Assembly: GCA_043842855.1 (NCBI GenBank) | Contig: JBBPJF010000003.1 | Span: 186,001 to 250,000, forward strand | Origin: QFNR01 sp043842855 | GTDB lineage: Bacteria > Pseudomonadota > Gammaproteobacteria > Burkholderiales > Neisseriaceae | Reading direction: 5' to 3' | DNA length: 64,000 bases | Shown here: piece after piece, positions 27,181-36,709 of the stretch | Numbering within the stretch: position 1 is the stretch's first letter | Layout of the letters: every line of letters starts with the position of its first letter | Made by a program: the position numbers and the translations under genes | The notes under the pieces: generated by a model | Told to the model about the DNA's origin: nothing | Databases searched by the model: none | Seen by the model: the letters and a program-made list of their open reading frames with translations, nothing else

Positions 27181-27786
27181 TCAACTGCTAGAAAAACCAA
27201 GTTTTTCTATCAAGCTTCTCATGGCTTTGGCACGATGGCTCTGACAATTTTTCTCTTTCGTAGTTAACTGGGCTACTGTTTTTCCATGTTCTACTAAATA
27301 AAAATGAGGATCATATCCAAAACCCTCTGTGCCGCGTGGATCAGTTATCCACTGCCCTTCCCACCTACCCTCAGCGATTAATGGTGTGGGATCTTGCGGA
27401 CTAGTAATGAATACTAGACAACAATAATAAAATACGCTCTTATCTGATTCATTGGCTAGTAGTTGATTCAAAGCCTGATTATTGTCCTTAGCTGACCTGG
27501 ATTCTCCTGCAAAACGTGCGGATAATACCCCAGGCAAATTGCCTAATGCCTTTGCGCAAATCCCAGAATCATCAGCTATTGCAGGCTCTCCACTTAAGCG
27601 ACTAGCGTGGCGCGCCTTATGTAGAGCATTCTCCAAGAAGCTAGAAAAGGGCTCTTCTACACAAGCAATACCAAACTCATCTTGGGGGACAATTTCAACG
27701 GGATAAGGAGAAAATAGCAGCCTAAATTCCCCTATTTTACCTTTATTATGGCTGGCTAGAACAATCTTTAAAGGATCAAAGAACAT
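27181..27786 (-). CDS. rdgB: RdgB/HAM1 XTP/dITP pyrophosphatase
   Basis: Removes non-canonical purine nucleotides. 201 residues with the substrate loop SHNKGK at 12-17, the catalytic ADDSGICAKAL segment, GVLSARFAG, and the late GTEGFGYDPHFY and SHRAKA motifs. Length is standard. It is upstream of hemW, the common proteobacterial pair. Confidence 0.95.
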   Translation of the reverse strand: MFFDPLKIVLASHNKGKIGEFRLLFSPYPVEIVPQDEFGIACVEEPFSSFLENALHKARHASRLSGEPAIADDSGICAKALGNLPGVLSARFAGESRSAKDNNQALNQLLANESDKSVFYYCCLVFITSPQDPTPLIAEGRWEGQWITDPRGTEGFGYDPHFYLVEHGKTVAQLTTKEKNCQSHRAKAMRSLIEKLGFSSS

Positions 27787-27983
27787 AATTCTGTACTACA
27801 ACAGGACTCAAAAAGAAGCATAGAATCATGCCATCTAGGCACAATTCTGAGCTATGTTATCTCGCGCTCTCAGGAAAAATCACTACTTTCAAATTTACAA
27901 GAGATCGCGCCCAGAAAGAAACCAGCCAACCCACAAGGCAGCAGGCACTCCTCACCCCCACAAGTACTTCAGGCCAATCTCCT

Positions 27984-29099
27984 CTATCTGAGCTCCATAT
28001 AAAGTTTCTTAAGTACTTTTTCGGCATCGGGATAGCGCACGTGATCTCTTGTGTATAACTGCACTATATCTCCACCAGCAGCAGGACTTATTGTCACATA
28101 AATTTTCTCTCGAGCTTCGTTAGTCACCCCAGTGGGCTTCCTTTTAACGCCGAAAATTTTATCTAAAAAACCATTTTTTCTCGGCTTATTGTCCTCTGGA
28201 GCAGGCGATACAATTAAAGTATCAGAAGTTGGAACCGCTTCTAGAACAGTCAAACCAACTCTATCTAGTGCTAGTTTTAAGCGGTACTTATTCCTAGCGT
28301 GATCACCCTTCAAGAGTAACTGGTCACCCTTAAGGGTAGCTAATAAATTTTCGTTATTTGTATTACTCAATTCCTTGACCACAGCTTGTTTATCATAACC
28401 TAAGGCCAGCATGTATTGGGCTAAAAATTGCGCTTCTAAATTAGGATCACTAGGGCGTGTAACCCATTTACTGGTCTCTTTATTTTGGCCTACCAAGACT
28501 TCCTCTCTTTTCTGGTTAGTAAAAGTTACCAGATAAGAATTTGCTTCACCAGGCTCAATCCGGATTAAAAACTTATCCCTCACACCAGAAGAATAAATTG
28601 AGTCTAACCCAATGCGAGCAAAAAAATCCCGGATCGGATCCCCTGGGATTTGGGCCCTGTTTTCAGCCCACTGAGTTTCCATAAAGCCCGTACGCTGATC
28701 CTCTTTAGCAATGACAAACCCCATGTTCTGCCAAAAGACATGTAAGCTCTTCCATAATTCCTCAGGACCTTGCCCCTCAACAACAAGCCATCTCTGCTGG
28801 CCAGCTCTTTCGATATGTACACCTTTTACCCGAGATAATGTTGCCCCTTCTTCTACACCAGAACTTTTTTGTCGATTGTACTCAGATGCCCTAATAGCGC
28901 CTCCAGGCAATTGGTATTTATTCTCTGAGGAAATCTCAGTAATATCAGGCGGAATGATTAGACGATCTGACACACTCTTCACTCCAGGCGTTTTATAATC
29001 CAAAACTTTCTCTTTAGTACTAGAACAAGCAGTTGCAGCTAACAGTAAAGCGACCAACACACCACTTTGTACGAGGTGCTTTTTAGACAAGAAATGCAT
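27984..29099 (-). CDS. bamC: outer-membrane assembly lipoprotein BamC
   Basis: About 371 residues from the ATG at 29099; an upstream TTG is in frame but AGGGA is spaced for the ATG. The signal peptide GVLVALLLAATAC gives a lipid Cys followed by SSTKEKVLDYKTP, the unstructured N-terminal part that in E. coli binds BamD. Two helix-grip domains follow. Longer than E. coli BamC (344), with an extra Lys/Arg-rich insertion (DNKPRKNGFLDKIFGVKRK) between them and the C-terminal part. It lies 28 bp after dapA, the common order. Confidence 0.88.
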   Translation of the reverse strand: MHFLSKKHLVQSGVLVALLLAATACSSTKEKVLDYKTPGVKSVSDRLIIPPDITEISSENKYQLPGGAIRASEYNRQKSSGVEEGATLSRVKGVHIERAGQQRWLVVEGQGPEELWKSLHVFWQNMGFVIAKEDQRTGFMETQWAENRAQIPGDPIRDFFARIGLDSIYSSGVRDKFLIRIEPGEANSYLVTFTNQKREEVLVGQNKETSKWVTRPSDPNLEAQFLAQYMLALGYDKQAVVKELSNTNNENLLATLKGDQLLLKGDHARNKYRLKLALDRVGLTVLEAVPTSDTLIVSPAPEDNKPRKNGFLDKIFGVKRKPTGVTNEAREKIYVTISPAAGGDIVQLYTRDHVRYPDAEKVLKKLYMELR

Positions 29100-29127
29100 A
29101 AGTAAAATCCCTAAAAACAAAAGTTTC

Positions 29128-30006
29128 CTATATCAGCTGGAGCGATTGTAGCATCTTTTCAACAAGACCTCGAGCTTCAAAGGACAGATCTACTACTGGT
29201 AGGCGTGCTCTGTAATGACAATGGTGCATCCGATACAATGCCCACTTTACAGGAGCTGGGGAAGGCTCACAAAATAGGAGAGGATAGATCAGTTGTAACT
29301 TCTCATCAAAATCCCGAGCTAATAAACAATTTTTTTCAAGTGCCGCATGGCACATTTGCCTAAATAGTTTAGGTACTAAGTTAGCACAAACACTAACTAC
29401 ACCGTGCCCCCCCAGCAACATATAAGCTAAAGAACTAGGATCATCCCCCGAGTATAACAAGAAATCTGAGGGGACTCTTCTGAACAACTCACCAGCACGT
29501 GCCAAACAGCCTGTGGCATCTTTAAGCCCTACGATATTCGGATGCTCGGCCAGCTTTAGAACGGTATCATTCTGTAAATCCACCACTGTACGTCCAGGAA
29601 CATTGTACAGAATCAGGGGCAAATCCACCGCATCGGCAATGGATTTGAAATGGCGGTACATACCTTCTTGCGAAGGTTTATTATAGTAAGGCACGACTGA
29701 TAATGCATAGTCAGCTCCAACTCTTTTCGCATCTTCAGTGAGACGGATAGCTTCTCTAGTGTTATTGGAACCTGTCCCAGCGATAATGGGAATTCTCCCT
29801 CGAGCCAGTTCAACTGCCGAACTCACTAGTTGATGGTGTTCGGTAAAACTTAGAGCTGCTGACTCCCCTGTCGTACCTGCAACCACAATTGCATCCGTTC
29901 CCTCCTCTATGTGCCACTCTATCAAATGAGCCAAAGCTTCATAATCAATCTCGGCATCACCTTCCCTCATGGGCGTAACCAACGCTACAATACTGCCGGT
30001 TAACAT
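29128..30006 (-). CDS. dapA: 4-hydroxy-tetrahydrodipicolinate synthase
   Basis: First step of the diaminopimelate-lysine branch: pyruvate plus aspartate semialdehyde. 292 residues, TIM barrel. The Schiff-base Lys is K162 in VGLKDATG and the proton relay Tyr is Y134 in YNVPGRT; AGTTGES is at 43-49. The C-terminal part has a more basic Arg/Cys content (ARDFDEKLQL, MHHCHYRARLP) than usual. It supplies peptidoglycan as well as lysine. Confidence 0.96.
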   Translation of the reverse strand: MLTGSIVALVTPMREGDAEIDYEALAHLIEWHIEEGTDAIVVAGTTGESAALSFTEHHQLVSSAVELARGRIPIIAGTGSNNTREAIRLTEDAKRVGADYALSVVPYYNKPSQEGMYRHFKSIADAVDLPLILYNVPGRTVVDLQNDTVLKLAEHPNIVGLKDATGCLARAGELFRRVPSDFLLYSGDDPSSLAYMLLGGHGVVSVCANLVPKLFRQMCHAALEKNCLLARDFDEKLQLIYPLLFCEPSPAPVKWALYRMHHCHYRARLPVVDLSFEARGLVEKMLQSLQLI

Positions 30007-30084
30007 TTAGAGCCCTTTCGTGTGCTCAATGCTGATTGCGCGATTGTAGTTGTGCTCCCTTGTTTTGTAAAGCCACTACGACCT

Positions 30085-30345
30085 TCAAGCTAAAGACTGT
30101 ACATGGTTTGGCGTACACATAACTCTAGTCAGAAATACTTTCTTCGCCGCTTCATAGGCTCTATAGCTCCCTGAGAGAATACTTTCTACCTCTACTTGAG
30201 CCAAAAGTTTAGCTAGGATACGACTAATATACCCAAAACGCCTAGATTCACTTGGATAAAAGTATCCTTGTAATTCTGTTAACTCCTTATGTACGATTGA
30301 GTTATAGCAAGCCCACTGCCTCTACAGGTTTAGCGGAAAACACAT
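30085..30345 (-). pseudogene. unrecognised small gene broken by an in-frame TAG
   Basis: From the ATG at 30345 the frame reads seven codons (MCFPLNL), a TAG at 30322-30324 and then 78 open codons to TGA at 30085. The open part has balanced, protein-like content: LTELQGYFYPSESRRF, GYISRILAKLLAQVEVES and SGSYRAYEAAKKVFLTRV. No family is recognised. It could be a truncated or decaying gene, or a frame that uses a different start after the TAG, though no ATG, GTG or TTG suits. It lies between dapA and the pilin promoter region. Confidence 0.35.
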
Positions 30346-30721
30346 CGACACTTTCTTATCTGCTTAAAGGGTCTCTTAACCCTTTCGCCAAAAACAAGAA
30401 GCAGTTTGGCATGAAGATGTAGTAAAAATACAACAAAATGACTCTCCCACCCATAGGCAAAATACATAAATTCCTATAAATAACGCGATCTAGCTTTAAT
30501 TTCTTTTCATTTAACGCTTGCTAAAAAATTTTTTAATAAATCATTGAGATATAGAGCGAGTCCTATGTTAGTATGTCCCTGTATGGGTGGTTGCCTATAT
30601 TGAAGGGGGGCTTGCAGGGCTTCTCCGCCTTGTGAGCGTACTTAAGAGATATCTGGTCTGAATTCGCCTGGAGTGTGGAAACCTTGCAAGACATGTTGAC
30701 TGTTTAAAGGAGGTTTTAAAT
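30346..30721 (+). other. upstream region of the pilin gene
   Basis: AT-rich to about 30560 and then a GC-richer leader (30590-30700). A 7-bp hairpin, AAAGGGT with ACCCTTT, is at 30365-30384. Promoter-like boxes can be drawn near 30540-30575 but none is convincing, and no clear sigma-54 pattern (GG, ten bases, GC) was found. AAAGGAGG at 30709-30716 is a strong ribosome site for the pilin. Confidence 0.4.
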
Positions 30722-31240
30722 ATGAAGACACTGCAAAAGGGTTTTACGCTTATTGAGTTGATGATCGTTTTGGCAGTCATTGGTATCATGGCTGCTATGG
30801 TTATTCCCAGATACCAAGACTACATCGCAAGAACTCAAGTGGCGGAGGGTATTAATTTGGCTGATGCCGCGAAGGTGGATGTGATGACCAATCTACAAAA
30901 TGGTAATTGTTTGGATCCAAATGCCAAGAGTGGTGAGGAAGGACAACCTCCTAATACGGTTGTTGGCCGCTACGTTAAGTTAGTCCTTTCAGAAGAAGAT
31001 CTTGGAAAAGATGCTGATTACGAAGATCCTACTAAGCCCAATGGCTGTGTAGTGACTCTCGAGTATGGTAAGGGCAAAGACGCTAGTGGGGCAACAGGTA
31101 GTGTTCACAAATCCATTAACGGCAAGAATCTTGTCCTTAAGATGCTGAATAGTGGATCTTATAGCGTAGATGCGAAAGCTACTACCGTACTACCCAAGTA
31201 TCTACCTAAGTCCATGACAAGCGCTCCAGATAAACAATAG
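30722..31240 (+). CDS. type IV major pilin (PilA/PilE type)
   Basis: 172 residues. A six-residue basic leader ends in Gly7, and the mature N-terminus FTLIELMIVLAVIGIMAAMV follows with Glu5 conserved, so it is a type IVa pilin processed by PilD. The globular part has a disulfide pair candidate (Cys62 region in NGNCLDPN and the late NGCVVTLEYG), which would form the D-region. The tail PKYLPKSMTSAPDKQ is basic. It is monocistronic, has a strong ribosome site and ends in a terminator, as for a highly expressed pilin. No other pilus gene is adjacent. Confidence 0.93.
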   Translation: MKTLQKGFTLIELMIVLAVIGIMAAMVIPRYQDYIARTQVAEGINLADAAKVDVMTNLQNGNCLDPNAKSGEEGQPPNTVVGRYVKLVLSEEDLGKDADYEDPTKPNGCVVTLEYGKGKDASGATGSVHKSINGKNLVLKMLNSGSYSVDAKATTVLPKYLPKSMTSAPDKQ

Positions 31241-31295
31241 TGCTTTGCTTTTGAGGTGGGAGGCGTGTGCCCTTACCAAACAAAGCTAACCTTTA

Positions 31296-31331
31296 AAACG
31301 ACACAGGGTTTGAGCCTTGTGTCGTTTCTTT
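31296..31331 (+). terminator. rho-independent terminator of the pilin gene
   Basis: AAACGACACA (31296-31305) pairs with TGTGTCGTTT (31318-31327), with partial pairing inside the loop and a short T-rich end (TTTCTTT). It begins 56 bp after the pilin stop. Confidence 0.8.
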
Positions 31332-31720
31332 ATGTCTGTACCTCTCCTAAAAAGCATTAGGACAGCACAAATGCAGTAAAGTAGTCTTCTAGGGCATCGA
31401 CTAATCCGCTCTAACCCAACCTATCTTAGATAAGTCGGATAAGTCGAGTAACAAGTTGATAGAGTGAAGTATCAGTACGCAGTGCACCCGATTATGCGTA
31501 ATCCGCACTTCGAATTAAAACAGTAATTAGAATCCCAGCTTGTTTTTTTTAAAGAATTTTTTATTCCTATCACTAAAAAGTGACTTAAAAAATTACTTAG
31601 TGAACCGCAAATACTAGAACAGCGTGGCAATCGGCTTTATCAGTTTCTCTGCTCTCAATGGAATCTGTACGGCAATTTCAGCTAATTAAGTGTCTTTAAT
31701 CTTTTGCTTTAGGTATATTT
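31332..31720. other. 390-bp gap before the end of rluD, no gene seen
   Basis: Contains a short direct repeat GATAAGTC at 31430-31445 and a T/A-rich stretch at 31540-31590. A 34-codon plus-strand open stretch ends near 31687 without a start. Nothing is recognised. Confidence 0.4.
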
Positions 31721-32737
31721 TCAGTTATCGAGCTGAAATAACTGAAGTTCTACCTCTAATCTTTGTAACAAATTTTTCATTTCTATTGGTAGAGGAGCTT
31801 CAAACTCAAGTACTTCTTGACTAATTGGGTGGAAAAAACTTAGTCGGTAAGCATGTAAGGCTTGTCTTTTCAATGCCATTATCTGTGCTTTTATTTCTTT
31901 ACTAGCAGGCAAACTAAAATTACCGTAAACAGGGTCACCCACAATAGGGTGTCCTAGCTCGCGCATATGCACACGAATTTGATGAGTACGACCTGTTTCT
32001 AAGCGGCACTCGACATAGCTGTGATGCAAAAAATGCTGTAAAAGCTTCACGTGTGTGATAGCTTCCTTTCCACCGAAAGGAACTACCGCCATTCGGGTAC
32101 GTCGATAGGGATCTCGCCCAATTAAGGTCTCAATCATTCGATCGGATTCAACAAGACCATTAACAATAGAACGATAAATTCTTCTTACTTTCCTTTCCTG
32201 AAGCTGTTTTACTAAATTATTTTGTGCAATTAAAGACTTAGCTACTACCATAAGTCCGCTGGTGTCCTTATCTAGCCGGTGCACTATTCCAGCCCTGGGA
32301 ACTTGTAACAACCTAGGTTCATGATGCAAAAGTCCATTCAGTAAGGTACCAGACCAATTACCGGCAGCAGGGTGTACAACTACTCCTGCTGGCTTATTTA
32401 ACACTAACACTGCATCATCTTCAAAAAGGATATCTAACGCTAATGGTTCAGGCTGAAATGCAGAAATTTGTGGATCCGGCTCACAAAAAATTTTGACTTT
32501 TTCTCCCCCTATCAATTTATGTTTTGCTATACTAACGCCATCATCAACTGTGACGGCGCCTGTTTTGATCCATTGGCTGAGTTGTGAACGGGAGTACTGT
32601 GGTAGCAAGTTGGCTAGGGTGGAGTCTAGTCTTTTGCCGCCAAACTCGTTAGGCACAGTTAAACTAATGGTCTTTCTGCTATTCAATGGATCAATGGACG
32701 TCTGGTAGTCCTGACTTTGTAAGGATAATTTATTCAT
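31721..32737 (-). CDS. rluD: 23S rRNA pseudouridine synthase RluD
   Basis: Makes pseudouridines at 1911, 1915 and 1917 of 23S rRNA. An S4 RNA-binding domain (FGGKRLDSTLANLLPQYSRS) precedes the catalytic domain with the Asp motif HRLDKDTSGLMVV and the late ETGRTHQIRVHMRELGHPI. Start at ATG 32737 gives about 338 residues; ATG at 32758 is an alternative. Either way the start lies inside or touches the oppositely oriented bamD start, and no clear ribosome site is visible. Confidence 0.93.
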   Translation of the reverse strand: MNKLSLQSQDYQTSIDPLNSRKTISLTVPNEFGGKRLDSTLANLLPQYSRSQLSQWIKTGAVTVDDGVSIAKHKLIGGEKVKIFCEPDPQISAFQPEPLALDILFEDDAVLVLNKPAGVVVHPAAGNWSGTLLNGLLHHEPRLLQVPRAGIVHRLDKDTSGLMVVAKSLIAQNNLVKQLQERKVRRIYRSIVNGLVESDRMIETLIGRDPYRRTRMAVVPFGGKEAITHVKLLQHFLHHSYVECRLETGRTHQIRVHMRELGHPIVGDPVYGNFSLPASKEIKAQIMALKRQALHAYRLSFFHPISQEVLEFEAPLPIEMKNLLQRLEVELQLFQLDN

Positions 32738-33596
32738 GAAAAAACTATTGCTAAGCATGGCATTCGCGACGCTTCTGGCTTCTTGCGCCACTGAGAAGGT
32801 CGACCGAGACGCCCAGATTACGAGTGGTTGGCCGGTGGAACGATTATACACGGAAGCGAATAATGAGTTAACCGGTAAAAACTATGTTAGGTCTATTAAG
32901 CTTTATGACATTCTATTGGGACGGTTTCCCTACGGTAAATTTGCAGAGCAAGCTCTGCTGGACAAGGCCTATGCATATTATAAATATGAAGAAAAAGAAA
33001 AAGCACTAGAGACGATTAACGAATTTCAAAAGCTTTATCCCAAACATCCGCGGATGGACTACGTGCTATATCTCAAAGGGATGGTTGAGTTTAATCAGAG
33101 GAATGAATCTTTCTTAGATAAGCTATCTGAGCAGGATTGGTCTGAGCGCGACCCTGATTCGGCTAAACAAGCCCTAAAGGCCTATTCTGAACTGGTAGAA
33201 AAATATCCTAATAGCCAGTATTTTGCCGACGCTACTCAAAAAATGAATAGTCTGATAGAGGCATTAGGCGCACATGAGTTAGCTGTTGCTCGGTATTATT
33301 ACCGTATGGGCGCTTATATCGCTGCCTCTAATCGTGCCCAACAGGTCTTAAATGACTATAAAAATACTTCTAACGTAGAAGAAGCCCTGGCACTGATCAT
33401 GTCTTCCCAGGAAAAGTTAGGCCAGACTCAACTGGCTCAGGATGCTCGTCATTTGTTAGAACTGAATTTTCCGCAAAGTAGCTACTTGAGTAAAGGCGGT
33501 TGGTACGATCGTAAAGAGTTAACTCCATGGCAAGCAACTAGAAAGGGATTGCAGCGAGCCACAAAATGGTTGAATCCTAAAAGCCATTCTGAGTAG
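32736..33596 (+). CDS. bamD: outer-membrane assembly lipoprotein BamD
   Basis: 286 residues. The signal peptide LLLSMAFATLLASC gives a lipid Cys at about residue 17. TPR helices follow: YTEANNELTGKNYVRSIKLY, LLGRFPYGKFAEQALLDKAYAYY, with RYYYRMGAYIAASNRAQQVL at the C-terminal TPR. BamD is the essential partner of BamA in beta-barrel insertion. AAGGA lies before the ATG. Its start codon overlaps that of rluD on the other strand (CATG). It ends at a strong terminator. Confidence 0.95.
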   Translation: MKKLLLSMAFATLLASCATEKVDRDAQITSGWPVERLYTEANNELTGKNYVRSIKLYDILLGRFPYGKFAEQALLDKAYAYYKYEEKEKALETINEFQKLYPKHPRMDYVLYLKGMVEFNQRNESFLDKLSEQDWSERDPDSAKQALKAYSELVEKYPNSQYFADATQKMNSLIEALGAHELAVARYYYRMGAYIAASNRAQQVLNDYKNTSNVEEALALIMSSQEKLGQTQLAQDARHLLELNFPQSSYLSKGGWYDRKELTPWQATRKGLQRATKWLNPKSHSE

Positions 33597-33620
33597 GGAG
33601 GTCAAAAAGATCATGGAAAG

Positions 33621-33646
33621 CCCCTCCTATTTCGGAGGGGTTTTTT
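33621..33646 (+). terminator. rho-independent terminator of bamD
   Basis: CCCCTCC (33621-33627) and GGAGGGG (33634-33640) form a perfect 7-bp stem with a six-base loop, followed by six T. It separates bamD from the convergent greB. Confidence 0.93.
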
Positions 33647-33654
33647 GTATGGTT

Positions 33655-34149
33655 CTATTCTATCGGGATATAGCGCACTGTATCAATGAGGATGGTTTCT
33701 GTTCTATCGGGAAGTTTAAGGTCTATCTCATCCCCGGGGAAATGACCTAAAAGCGCCTGTGCCAATGGGGACTGCCAGGAAATTTTGCCTTTCGCCGCGT
33801 CTATTTCATCCACGCCGACGATATAAACAGTTTGGCGTACAGCACCTTCTCTTCTCAGTGTTACTTCAGCGCCAAAAAATATCTGCTCTACCTGCTGCCT
33901 TAATTCTGGATCCACCACTTCAGCAATCTCTAAGCGCTTAGTTAAGTATCGAATCCTCCGATCAGTCTCGCGTAACCGTTTTTTACCATATAGGTAATCT
34001 CCATTCTCACTGCGATCTCCATTGCTAGCCGCCCAGCTCACCACTTCAACTAATTCAGGTCGTATGTGGTGTACTAAATGGTATAACTCTCGTTTGAGTG
34101 CCTGCCAACCTCCAGGAGTAAGATAGTTTCTGTTAACTTTTGCTGTCAT
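33655..34149 (-). CDS. greB: transcription elongation factor GreB
   Basis: 164 residues. N-terminal coiled coil with the acidic tip ASNGDRSENGDYLYGKKRLRETDRRI, where the Asp-Glu pair stimulates RNA polymerase transcript cleavage. The FKBP-like C-terminal domain has VYIVGVDEIDAAKGKISWQSPLA. The basic patch and YGKKRLREID-like stretch fit GreB rather than GreA. The ATG overlaps the uvrB stop (ATGA). Confidence 0.93.
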   Translation of the reverse strand: MTAKVNRNYLTPGGWQALKRELYHLVHHIRPELVEVVSWAASNGDRSENGDYLYGKKRLRETDRRIRYLTKRLEIAEVVDPELRQQVEQIFFGAEVTLRREGAVRQTVYIVGVDEIDAAKGKISWQSPLAQALLGHFPGDEIDLKLPDRTETILIDTVRYIPIE

Positions 34150-36146
34150 AACGATAGATTCTTTTTAAGGAAATTAATTTGATCTCTTAAGATAGCTGCT
34201 TCTTCAAATTGTAGATCTTTAGCTTTGGCTGCCATTTTCTTTTCCAATTTTTCAATCAGTTTAATGGCCTCCGCCTCTGTATGAACCGGTGTAGACATTG
34301 AAGAAAAGGTTCGGCCTTTGTCTTCATAGTACACACCATCGATAATATCTTTGACCTCTTTCTTGATTGGCTGAGGTATGATGCCATTCTCAGCATTGTA
34401 TTTAATTTGTTTTTGTCGGCGACGGTTAGTTTCTTCTACTGCTTTTTGAATTGAACCTGTGAGGGTGTCTGCGTACAAAATTGCTATACCATTTTGGTTC
34501 CTGGCCGCTCGACCAATAGTTTGAATCAAACTCCTATGACTTCTTAAAAAACCTTCTTTATCAGCGTCTAGAATAGCCACTAAGGAAACTTCTGGTATAT
34601 CTAGCCCTTCCCTTAATAGATTGATCCCAACCAAAACATCTATCTTACCCAACCGAAGATCACGAATAATTTCTACTCTTTCAATAGTGTCTATGTCACT
34701 GTGTAAATAACGTACTTTGACCCCTAGTTCGTTGTAATATTCGGTAATTTGCTCTGCCATTCGCTTAGTCAAAGTAGTGACCAACACCCTCTCGTTGTGT
34801 AATACACGTTGCTTTATCTCACCTAGTAGATCCTCAACTTGCGAATGGGTAGGACGAATTAAAATCTCTGGATCAATCAGACCTGTTGGTCGAACAACCT
34901 GCTCGACAATTTTAGAGGCATGCTCTTCTTCATACTGAGCCGGAGTCGCTGAAACAAAAATAGTCTGTGGAATCAGCTGCTCAAACTCCGTAAAAGTTAA
35001 AGGACGGTTATCCCTAGCCGAAGGTAGACGAAATCCATAGTCTACTAAATTTTGTTTCCGCGCAGCATCTCCCTTATACATACCACCAATTTGGGGTATA
35101 GTAACATGACTTTCATCTATAAATAACAAAGCATTAGCAGGTAGATAATTTAATAAAGTGGGCGGCGGCTCTCCCTCTTGTTTTCCTGTTAAATGGCGAG
35201 AGTAGTTTTCAATCCCTTTACAAAACCCCATTTCATAGAGCATTTCTAAGTCAAATTTAGTACGTTGCTCTAATCGTTGAGCCTCCACAATCTTATGTTC
35301 TTGATGAAAAAAATTAATCCTTTGTTTTAATTCCTGTTTAATAGTTTCACAAGCCCTCAATATAATATTTCGTGAAGTGACATAATGACTAGAGGGAAAG
35401 ATGGAATATCGCCCCACTCTCTGTTTAATGGTTCCAACTAACGGATCAAAGATTTCCATCCTTTCCACAGTATCATCAAACATGAAAATACGTAGAGCAG
35501 TTTCTGAGTTTTCAGCTGGGTAAATATCAATAATATCACCACGACGTCTGAAACTGCCGCGCTTAAAATCAGTGTCGCCTCTCTCATATTGCATACTTAT
35601 TAGTTGAGAGACAATCTCACTCTGGCTGATAATTAAATTTTCCTTCAAAAAAAGCATCATTTCTGAATACTCTTTTGGATCTCCAATCCCATAAATTGCT
35701 GATACCGTGGCGACGATAATCACATCTTTCCTCTGTATTAGATTCTTAGTAGCAGAGAGTCGCATTTGTTCAATATGCTCATTTATGCTTGAATCCTTTT
35801 CAATAAATAAATCTCGAGATGGAACGTATGCTTCAGGTTGATAGTAATCGTAATAAGAAACAAAATATTCCACTGCATTTTCCGGAAAAAATTCTCTCAT
35901 CTCCGAATACAACTGTGCTGCTAGTGTTTTATTATGTGCCAGAATAATGCTTGGACGACCAGTACTAGCTATTACGTTGGCCATCGTATAAGTCTTACCT
36001 GATCCAGTTACTCCTAGCAAAGTTTGAAATTCAAGACCATCTTCCAAACCTGTTACTAATTCCTTAATCGCTTGAGGTTGATCGCCTGCAGGTGGAAATT
36101 CTTGATAAAGCCTGAATGGGCTGTTAGGCGGCTGAATAATCTGCAT
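34146..36146 (-). CDS. uvrB: excinuclease ABC subunit B
   Basis: 666 residues. Walker A GVTGSGKT is at 45-52. The beta-hairpin region begins YYDYYQPEAYVPSRDLF at about 98. Helicase motifs follow: LLFIDESHV near 340, IGRAARNQNG near 545. The C-terminal UVR coiled coil is EKKMAAKAKDLQFEEAA. Length and order are complete. It forms nucleotide excision repair with UvrA and UvrC, which are not in the window. Confidence 0.97.
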   Translation of the reverse strand: MQIIQPPNSPFRLYQEFPPAGDQPQAIKELVTGLEDGLEFQTLLGVTGSGKTYTMANVIASTGRPSIILAHNKTLAAQLYSEMREFFPENAVEYFVSYYDYYQPEAYVPSRDLFIEKDSSINEHIEQMRLSATKNLIQRKDVIIVATVSAIYGIGDPKEYSEMMLFLKENLIISQSEIVSQLISMQYERGDTDFKRGSFRRRGDIIDIYPAENSETALRIFMFDDTVERMEIFDPLVGTIKQRVGRYSIFPSSHYVTSRNIILRACETIKQELKQRINFFHQEHKIVEAQRLEQRTKFDLEMLYEMGFCKGIENYSRHLTGKQEGEPPPTLLNYLPANALLFIDESHVTIPQIGGMYKGDAARKQNLVDYGFRLPSARDNRPLTFTEFEQLIPQTIFVSATPAQYEEEHASKIVEQVVRPTGLIDPEILIRPTHSQVEDLLGEIKQRVLHNERVLVTTLTKRMAEQITEYYNELGVKVRYLHSDIDTIERVEIIRDLRLGKIDVLVGINLLREGLDIPEVSLVAILDADKEGFLRSHRSLIQTIGRAARNQNGIAILYADTLTGSIQKAVEETNRRRQKQIKYNAENGIIPQPIKKEVKDIIDGVYYEDKGRTFSSMSTPVHTEAEAIKLIEKLEKKMAAKAKDLQFEEAAILRDQINFLKKNLSL

Positions 36147-36709
36147 AAGTATCTGTCAAATCAATGAATTTACATTCTATCAAATGATAATCTACGAGTG
36201 GTAGTTAAACTAAAAAGGCCCTTTCCCTAGCTTCTCATATTACTTAATTCAAATCCGTCAAAAACGGTAGTCAAAAATAAGCTCATTTATTAATCTTTAT
36301 TAAGCAACCTTTGGATTTATCAACTACAAAATAAAGAGTTGATCAAAACAATTGATTAATTTTAGAAGCTTCCTGAATGTAACTCTTTTCCTTACTGACA
36401 CTTCGTTTATTACAAACCAAAGCAACTAATAAGATAACCTTTTTTAGCTACTAGCTCAGTAAAAATCTCAATTTAAAAGTGCTAAATAGACTCCACTTTT
36501 TAGCTTCTCAGCATAAACACTATAGCCTTAGAAGATAAAAAGAAATCGAATAACCAAAGGCCTATCACTTGAAACCTCTTCTGTAGTGATATGGTATGAG
36601 TGATAGCACTGTTACTATATGTTTGCGATTGGTTTAAAGAAATCCCATTCATTCTTCCCTAAATAAAATAAGTATGCTCAGCATCAAAGCCATTATTTTC
36701 AATGAAACT
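36147..36709. other. 560-bp AT-rich gap, nothing recognised
   Basis: No open frame of coding quality on either strand, and no RNA gene or repeat identified. Promoters of uvrB (leftward) should lie near 36150-36250. Confidence 0.5.

Noticed and set aside
30365..30384. AAAGGGT/ACCCTTT hairpin as a terminator
   Set aside because: No T run follows on either strand.
30540..30610. Sigma-54 promoter for the pilin
   Set aside because: GG and GC boxes at the needed ten-base spacing were not found.
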